Source: Candidatus Hinthialibacteria bacterium OLB16 (GTDB taxonomy: Bacteria; Hinthialibacterota; Hinthialibacteria; OLB16). From it: DNA of 51,651 nt. Under the pieces are notes generated by a model. It was given only the letters and a program-made list of their open reading frames with translations, had not been told where the DNA came from and searched no databases. Below are positions 45,701 to 51,651 of the stretch, piece by piece. The DNA lies in contig LMZT01000121.1 of NCBI GenBank assembly GCA_001567115.1, forward strand, positions 1 to 51,651, in the 5' to 3' direction. A program made the position numbers and the translations under genes. Positions within the stretch are counted from its first letter, which is position 1. Every line of letters begins with the position of its first letter.

Positions 45701-48309
45701 ACTGCCCCCATCAGGATGTGTTTCCGTTTTGTTTCCTGAATCCTGGCTCTTTCTGAAAGAGCCAGGGCCTGTTTGCGGGACGTGTAATTCCTCAGGTTTC
45801 TTGCCAGTTCCGAAGCGCTTGAGTAACGCAGTGAGGGTTGCCGGCGGTGCAGTGGTCGATATCTTCGGCTGTAAGCGGATCATGAATATCACGGCGCCAG
45901 TCCACAGTCAGAGGCTGTCTCAGATCCCCCCGGATCATCTGAAAAAGGATGACTCCCAGGGAATAGATATCTGACCGGATTGAGGCGTGGTGATTCATCA
46001 GCAGCTCGGGAGCCATATAGAAACGGCTGCCGGAAAGTGTGGCCAATTCCGTATGGGTGAGTGTGTCGGTATAACCCGGGACTGGCTCGGCAAGCAGGAA
46101 CTGTGGCTGATTGATTTGCCCGATTCCGAAATCGCTCAGTTTGACCCAATACCTCTCCGGATTATCCGGATCTTCAACAACCAGGATATTGGTGGGTTTC
46201 ACATCCCGGTGGATGATTCCCGCATCATGGGCAACCTGCAGGGCATCAGCGATCGAAGCAACCATTTCCAACCGTGATTCGAGTGGCAGTGTGTCGAGAT
46301 GGTCCTTTGCCCAGGCTGACAGATTCTGTCCGGGCACATTCTCCATTGAAATAAAATAGGGTGGCTCATCCACATAGACATCATAAATCTGAACGATATT
46401 CGGATGGTTTCCGACTGCCTGTCTGAGGTGGCGGAATAAATTCGCTTCGCGTATGAGCGATCTGGCACGGTCGGCGCGGAAGCAGAACTTGAAAACACGG
46501 ATTTCCCCATCGATCCCATTCTTTCCACGCCAGACTTCCCCGAATCCCCCTTCACCCAGCTTCTCCACCAGAGTCCATCCCGGCAGAGATGGTATTTCCT
46601 GGTCCAGCCCCGGCCGCCATCCCAGTACCGGGATATCATCAGGGGTGATGCACCTCCAGGCTTCGGAAGTATCGGGAGGCGGCCTGAGCGCTCCCGCTCC
46701 CACCTCACCCACTTCACAAATCTCCAGCTGGTCGGCACGGCCTTTGAAACGAAACGCCCCATGATTGAGCCAGGTGACCGAATCATGGCTCTCCAGATCA
46801 CTGATGTGGAGAATCTGCCGGGCATTATCGAAAACAGATTTCGAGAGCAGTATTTGCCTCGGAAGGGCGACCCGCACAAGGTCATGAAGAATTTCGATCG
46901 GGCCTCCCTCGACCCGGTGCGTTCTTCCTCCCTCTGCATGGCGGAAAAAAAAACATTTCACCATCATGGATGGCGATACGGCAGTCCGGGCCGCTCTCAG
47001 CCAGTGGATCACCCTGCTGCAATCGAGAGACCAGCCGGATGGCGAATCTGACCGCATCAGAAGGTCTCTGGAATGAGCAGAAGATCATGCCATTCTCGAA
47101 ATTCAGCGATTCGGAATGAGGAAACGATGCCAGGGTGGAATGGACCTGATTGATAATCGGGCGCAGGAGGCCATTGGCTGCATTCCGAAGATCCACCAGG
47201 CAGCCTGTCCTGGCCTCGGAGGTCGAAATTTCCTCATGCAGAATCCCGGCTGCCGGGTCGCCAAAAAGCACATACTGCGCCCAGGTCAGGTCATGGACTC
47301 CGCCTTGCGCCTGAGTTTCAAGACGGGCCTGGCGTATGGACTGGCCGATGGATTTCCCAGACAGAAGCAGGGAGTAGATCCTATTGGAAAATTCGCGGCT
47401 CTCACGATCCAGGATTCGGAATAGAGTCCCGATGAAATGCTGGCCGCCACTTCGGATGAAACACTCCAGCATGGCGCTGTGGCCATTCTCTTCGAACCCA
47501 CCCGCTTCGGCTGCATGGCATGCATTGCTGAACACCAGCCGTGGTGGATGCTGGTTCTGGAGGCCCGATCGCAGATCGGCGCAGCCCAGGATTCCATTTG
47601 TGAAAACCCATCCGCGTTCCCCGCTGGCTGGCTTTGTGCCATGCCCGGAGTAATGCAGAATGTCGGCTTTTGCCAATCTGGAAAGCACTGCCTCCTTCTC
47701 GATGTGACCATTAAGCCATTCGACATGCAGTTTCTCTCCACGGGAGAGCTGCTGGACCAGCGAAGCCCCCTCTCTGCCGGATTCCGGGAGGTCATTGGTT
47801 GGATTTGTCACAACCAGGCAATACAGCTCCGGCCCGGGCGGCGGCCGATTGGCGGCCTCGGATTCCCAGGCAGGAACCAGCCTGCCACACGCATAACGGC
47901 ACCCAAAAAACTGAGCCCCATCACTGAGCAGCTCCCAGGGGAAACTGACCAGGCCAGGATCGAGCTGCAGAATCAGGTATTCGCAGGGGGAGTCCTGAAG
48001 ATGTTTCTGAATAGGTTCGGAGAATATCCCTCGAAAGATCTGATGCCCCAGATTGAGGATCGTCGCATGGGTGTGGTTTTTATCGCCATGCAGATTGATC
48101 GAGGCGAAGATGGCCCGGAACTGGTTCGACAGGTCATGGACTGTCTCGATGGACAGATCGGAATGGCAGGTTAACAGCAGATCGGGGTTCTGCCGGGAGG
48201 TCAGGGTGATGTCGATTCCTCCACCTTGCTGGTGGAGATCAAGCAACAGGATCCCGGACACGGATGGAGGGTCAGCCAGAATGGTCGGATCGGATGAGGT
48301 TGAGGACAT
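42773..48309 (-). CDS. Giant CHAT protease / cyclase-like / Ser-Thr kinase / WD40 / LRR protein, split by frameshifts
   Basis: Three single-base repairs (A9 run 46945-46953, 45835-45837, 43989-43990) give one 1,845-residue frame. Order: unknown N terminus (1-105); CHAT caspase-like protease (105-360) with His223 in HYSGHG and Cys264 in SNACHA; degenerate nucleotide-cyclase-like domain (365-535) with AIHDGEMFFF and QILLSKSV; Ser/Thr kinase (577-840) with GEGGFGEVW, Lys607, HRDVKPTN (Asp702) and DFG (Asp726); transmembrane helix (866-886); fourteen WD40 repeats (about 905-1545), enough for two seven-bladed propellers; a linker; and about eight LRRs (about 1590-1845). All protease and kinase residues are present. 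The propellers and LRR are on the far side of the membrane from the kinase. Function is unknown; a sensor that activates a protease is inferred. Confidence 0.8.
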
Positions 48310-48354
48310 GGATTCGAGGATCTCTTGTATTCCAGGGAATGCAGAGGCCCAGAG

Positions 48355-48390
48355 TTACGCCCTTTTCAACCAGCGGATCGCTGTCTCCAT
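48355..48390 (-). CDS. Possible 11-residue leader peptide
   Basis: An ATG at 48390 follows a GGAGAGG site at 11-nt spacing and encodes METAIRWLKRA, then TAA. It is in the same frame as the giant gene, and the frame stays open from this TAA to the ATG at 48309, which has no ribosome-binding site of its own. It could be a leader, or the true start of the giant protein behind a sequencing error. The gap 48310-48526 holds nothing else I can name. Confidence 0.3.
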   Translation of the reverse strand: METAIRWLKRA

Positions 48391-48526
48391 GGGATAAATT
48401 TCCTCTCCAATATCCGGTTATCTGGGTACAGGATGTCCCATTTCCCGAAGCAACCGGAAGACAATGTAACAAATTTTCCAGTTTATGGAAAGGAAAAAAG
48501 GAGAAGGAACTTGAATGAGTGGCGGG

Positions 48527-49615
48527 TCAGGAATCGATTGTGTTGAATATTTTCTCCCAGAAAAATGTGGTGGCACGGAGTCTGTCTTTCTGGCTGATCT
48601 CACCGCAGGTGGCCGATTCCAGATAATTGGCCAGCAATCCCTCCAGAGGAAGGGACCACTCTCTCTCGGCCTGTGAATAAAATCTGCTGAAGGCTTCATC
48701 CGCCTTCCTGTAATCACGCTGCCCGATGCAGTGCCATCCCTCATGAAAAACATCTGTGCCCGGTGCATCGCTCAGGCAGCCTGGAAGCACTGGATGGTCT
48801 TCCGGGTCAACACCACACCCCCGTACAGCCGGAACCGGCATGAGGACATAGCCCTCCTGCTTGATGAATGATTTCATGTTTTTAAGGAACAGCAGGAAAC
48901 GATGGCCGAGGTCTTTCGAGTCGAATATCTCTTCCACCCTGGACTCGAGAACCTGAAGAGCCTGCTGGATGGATCCCTGGATGCACAGCCCCGCCAGCAC
49001 CGCTTTCCACTCCCTTTTTCCAAATTCCCCTTCATCGACCAGGATTTCGACCCCTTCCGATTTGGCGTCACGGCGGATATAGAGAGCAATCCCATTTTCA
49101 ATCGAGAGCGGTTGGGGTTCGAAGGCCGGGGACCAGTTGAAACTCTGAATCAGGAGGCCCTGTTTCCAGACCTCGAGTGTCCCCCCTGAATTTCCATCCA
49201 GATCGACACTGAGAGTGGATGCCCCTTCATTCCGGTTCAGGCTGAAATAGAGATGTTTGCCATCCGGATATGTGAATTCCACCCCAACCTTTCCATCAAA
49301 GCAGTGAATGCCAGGGGTCCGGGTGAGTTTTTCGATCCAGTCGGCAACAAACTGATCCTCCCGAAAGAAGGCCAGGGACTCATTGCACAAGGCCTGTAAA
49401 AATTTCCCGCAGGCATTGACCCTGAATCGCCCTTTAACATGAAATGGCAGATCGAGGTTATTTTCCTCCTTCATTTCAGGAAGAAGGAGCAGTGACATCA
49501 GATCCTCTTCGTTTTCGACCAGATTCAGTGTTTTGATGAGATAGCGCAGATTTTCCGGATTTCTGCAGTTTTCTGCTCTCTTTGAAAGATCACCCATACT
49601 GTATTCTCTATCCAT
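48527..49615 (-). CDS. Hypothetical protein upstream of the CHAT-kinase gene
   Basis: No recognised family. The 362-residue product starts at an ATG preceded by AAAGGAGGAG (complement of 49626-49635), a strong ribosome-binding site with 10-nt spacing. It is predicted soluble and mixed alpha/beta. The N-terminal helical part (about 1-95) includes LIKTLNLVENEEDLMSLLLLPEM. A beta-rich middle (about 100-195) reads GKVGVEFTYPDGKHLYFSLNR and LYIRRDAKSEGVEILVDEGEF. The helical C-terminal part contains DVFHEGWHCIGQRDYRKADEAFSRFYSQAE, which resembles a TPR unit. It is 218 nt upstream of the giant gene, same strand, and is a candidate adaptor or substrate. Confidence 0.65.
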   Translation of the reverse strand: MDREYSMGDLSKRAENCRNPENLRYLIKTLNLVENEEDLMSLLLLPEMKEENNLDLPFHVKGRFRVNACGKFLQALCNESLAFFREDQFVADWIEKLTRTPGIHCFDGKVGVEFTYPDGKHLYFSLNRNEGASTLSVDLDGNSGGTLEVWKQGLLIQSFNWSPAFEPQPLSIENGIALYIRRDAKSEGVEILVDEGEFGKREWKAVLAGLCIQGSIQQALQVLESRVEEIFDSKDLGHRFLLFLKNMKSFIKQEGYVLMPVPAVRGCGVDPEDHPVLPGCLSDAPGTDVFHEGWHCIGQRDYRKADEAFSRFYSQAEREWSLPLEGLLANYLESATCGEISQKDRLRATTFFWEKIFNTIDS

Positions 49616-49639
49616 GGAAGATATTCTCCTCCTTTATCT

Positions 49640-49793
49640 CCCCTTTACAATAAGGTACTGGGCGGATGGAAAAAAAAACTACAAAAAATTTTATCTTGGA
49701 AATTATTATTGTGATAAATGAACGTTTAATGATATCTATTACTGATTACCTCGCAGTGACCGAGCGGGCGCATCGCCCGAAGCGGATTGACCT
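49640..49793. other. AT-rich junction before the restriction-modification locus
   Basis: From 49670 to about 49750 the sequence is markedly AT-rich (A8 tract at 49671, ATTTTAT, TTATTATT), then switches abruptly to G+C-rich coding. TTGTGA (49709-49714) and TATCTA (49733-49738), 18 nt apart, may be a promoter for the methylase gene. A perfect hairpin CGGGCG-CAT-CGCCCG lies at 49765-49779, just before the methylase ATG. Such AT-rich flanks often mark the edge of acquired DNA; a junction between unrelated contigs is the alternative. Confidence 0.45.
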
Positions 49794-50448
49794 ATGAACC
49801 ACATCAAGTCCAGGCAGCGCGTCGCTGACCACGGCGAGGTCTTCACCCCCGCCGTGGCTGGTCGAGGCCATGCTCGACCTGGTGAAAGGCGAGACGGAGC
49901 GCATCGACTCCCGCTTTCTGGAGCCGGCGTGCGGCAGCGGGAACTTCCTTGTCCGCATCCTGCAACGGAAGCTCGCCGCCGTCGAACTCAAGTTCGGGAA
50001 GTCGGACTTTGAAAGGCGGCAATACGCCCTTCTCGCCCTGATGTGCACCTACGGGATCGAGCTCCTGGAGGACAACATCGCCGAATGCCGCGCGAACATG
50101 CTGGAGGTTCTCGCCAACTACCTGAGGCTTGGGGAATCGGACGAGCTCTATCGGGCCGCTTCCTACGTGCTGTCTCAGAACCTTGTCCACGGCGATGCCC
50201 TGAAGATGCGCACGAACGATGATCAGCCGATCACCTTCGCCGAGTGGGGGTATCTGGGGGAAGGGGAAGTACCAGCGGCGTGACTTCCGCCTCGACATCC
50301 TCGCCCAATCTGCCGGCTTTCACCGCGGAAGACTCGCTCTTCTCCCTCCTCGGGCGGCACGAACCCTTCCGTCCCCTCCAAGGATTACCCCCCAATGACG
50401 TTAAGCCAGTTGGCCGCGCTCGGCGACGCAGAGAGGGAGGTCGCATGA
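49794..50448 (+). CDS. SAM-dependent DNA methyltransferase subunit, multiply frameshifted
   Basis: Small N6-adenine DNA methyltransferase component of a restriction-modification system. The SAM-binding motif I, FLEPACGSGNFLV, is intact, and the flank TPPWLVEAMLDLVKGE precedes it. The gene is broken by four extra bases (C5 run 49846-49850; G4 run 50263-50266; 50315-50316; C4 run 50373-50376). Removing them gives 216 residues from MNHIKSRQRV to GDAEREVA, with a stop at 50446-50448 that overlaps the next start (ATGA). No NPPY motif is in this subunit; it is in the next gene. Codon choice is more G+C-rich than in the rest of the window, consistent with acquisition. Confidence 0.75.
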
Positions 50449-51651
50449 GCACCCAGGCCCGCTTCGCGCTCCGTGGCCGCAACCCGGATGTTCTGACATG
50501 CATCGCGAACCTCTCGAACGACGAAGTCTTCACCCCGCCCGAGCTCGCAAACCGGATGCTGGACACGCTGGCCGAGTCATGGGCGGCGGCCAACGGCGGC
50601 GCTGACATCTGGGCGGACAGCACGGTGAGGTTCCTCGACCCCGTGCACGAAGTCGGGCGTCTTCCTGCGCGAGATCACCAGCCGGCTGGTGACGGGGCTG
50701 GCGGAGGAGATGCCGGAGCTGGAAGCGCGGGTGAACCACATTTTGACCCGGCAGGTGTTCGGCATCGGCATCACCCAACTGACCAGCCTGCTGGCACGGA
50801 GGAGCGTGTATTGCTCCAAGCACGCCAACGGCCAGCACTCGGTTGCCGGGGGGGTTCGACAGCGACGCCGGCAATATCTGGTTCGAGCGGATGGAGCACA
50901 CGTGGCAGGGTGGCAGATGCATTTACTGTGGCAGCAACCAAGCGACCTACGATCGAGGTGACGGGCGTGAAACGCACGCGTATGCGCTCATCCACACTGA
51001 CAACATCAAGACTCGGGTTGCCGAGTTCTTTGGAGGCGACATGCAATTCGACGTGATCATTGGTAACCCGCCGTACCAGTTGGATGATGGCGGCTTTGGC
51101 GCAAGCGCGATCCCCATTTACAACAGATTTGTAGAGCAAGCGAAGGCGCTTGAACCGCGCTTCTTGACGATGGTTATCCCGTCTCGCTGGCTCTTTGGTG
51201 GGCGTGGCCTCGACGAGTTCCGGAGGGCCATGCTTATCGACAATCGGATTAGAAGGCTCGTCGACTATCCGGACAGTCGGCAGGTGTTCCCGAGCGTGGA
51301 TGTTGCGGGAGGTGATCGTGCTACGTTCCTGTGGGACAGAGACAACCCGGGCGATTGTCGCGTTGGTTGAGTTTGAGCACGGGCTAACATCGTCAGAGAC
51401 CGTGCGCCCACTTCTGGAAGATGGTGCCGAAGTATTCATTCGCAGTAATCGCGCGATTGCCATCCTGCGGAAGGGTAATGGCTGTGGAGACGGGCACAAG
51501 GTCACTATCGCTCCCGGAGGCACTGCGCTTCGATAGGCAGGTCAGTTCGCAGAAGCCATTTGGATTGCGGACCTTCTTTCGAGGATCGGATAAGAAGTCG
51601 TCGAAGAGCGACGTGTTGGTCTCCCAAAGTGGAGGGCGAGCTTGGGCGCAT
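50445..51651 (+). CDS. Eco57I-like restriction-modification methylase, frameshifted and truncated
   Basis: Large N6-adenine methyltransferase-type protein of the Eco57I/type IIG-like group, cut by the window end. It begins MSTQARFALRGRNPDVLTCIANLSNDEVFTP. Motif I region FLDP-CTKSGVFLREI is followed by HILTRQVFGIGITQLTSLLARRSVYCSKHANG, a zinc-like cysteine segment (HTWQGGRCIYCG), and motif IV FDVIIGNPPYQLDDGG. Four extra bases break it (C4 run 50639-50642; G7 run 50848-50854; 51365-51366; G3 run 51473-51475). The frame is then open to the end of the window. Whether it is a decayed gene or error-prone sequence is not decidable here. Restriction activity would be in the missing part or absent. 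Confidence 0.75.

Noticed and set aside
46945-46953. Transcriptional slippage at the A9/T9 run as a regulated switch between CHAT-only and full-length protein
   Set aside because: Possible in principle for a 9-base run, but the two other breaks in the same gene are not at such long runs, so error explains all three more simply.
1-51651. CRISPR arrays, rRNA genes, tRNA genes, riboswitches
   Set aside because: I found no regularly spaced direct repeats, and no cloverleaf, rRNA core or known riboswitch sequence in the intergenic stretches, which are mostly short.

Overview
This looks like a chromosomal contig from an uncultured, anaerobic, fermentative Gram-negative (diderm) bacterium of mid-50s G+C. 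An O-antigen-ligase-like gene and type IV pilus ATPases suggest the diderm envelope. A single-chain pyruvate:ferredoxin oxidoreductase and an NAD-linked [NiFe] hydrogenase suggest fermentation. Orphan pseudopilins and a Ser/Thr kinase fused to WD40 repeats are common in Planctomycetes-like and candidate-phylum bacteria, but I cannot name the lineage from sequence alone.

Layout. 1-4675: cell envelope (SpoIID-like protein, glycosyltransferase, membrane TPR protein). 4684-8243: larB, a small unknown gene, a URO-D-family methyltransferase and a histone-deacetylase-like hydrolase. 8325-11427: two pseudopilins, an exported FmdE-domain protein and an exported OB-fold protein. 11428-16553: pilT, pilB and an O-antigen-ligase/TPR membrane protein. 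16557-19757: carB on the minus strand. 19980-23527: small exported or membrane proteins and cmk. 23514-24102: a repeat-rich gene-free stretch. 24103-25007: two Hsp20 genes. 25360-41045: energy metabolism. This block holds PFOR, a dihydroorotate-dehydrogenase-like protein, hoxEFUYH, the hoxW maturation protease, hypA, an ADP-forming acyl-CoA synthetase/GNAT fusion and hypF. Pyruvate oxidation would deliver electrons that the Hox enzyme could release as H2. 41052-42050: an exported beta-propeller protein. 42141-49615: an ECF sigma factor facing a giant multidomain signalling gene and an unknown gene. 49794-51651: a broken restriction-modification locus of different composition.

The most striking item is the minus-strand locus 42773-48309. 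It appears as three or four overlapping reading frames, but repairing three single-base, mostly homopolymer indels gives one reading frame of about 1,845 residues: CHAT caspase-like protease, degenerate nucleotide-cyclase-like domain, Ser/Thr kinase, one membrane helix, fourteen WD40 repeats (two seven-bladed propellers) and a leucine-rich-repeat tail. An ECF sigma factor gene converges on its 3' end with overlapping stop codons. I regard this as the best candidate for an undescribed system.

A caution applies to the whole window. Single-base indels also split cmk, hoxE, hypF, a membrane protein and the first gene. Since cmk is normally essential, most of these are probably sequencing errors. 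The last 1.9 kb carries eight further indels, all extra bases. Coordinates below span the repaired genes.
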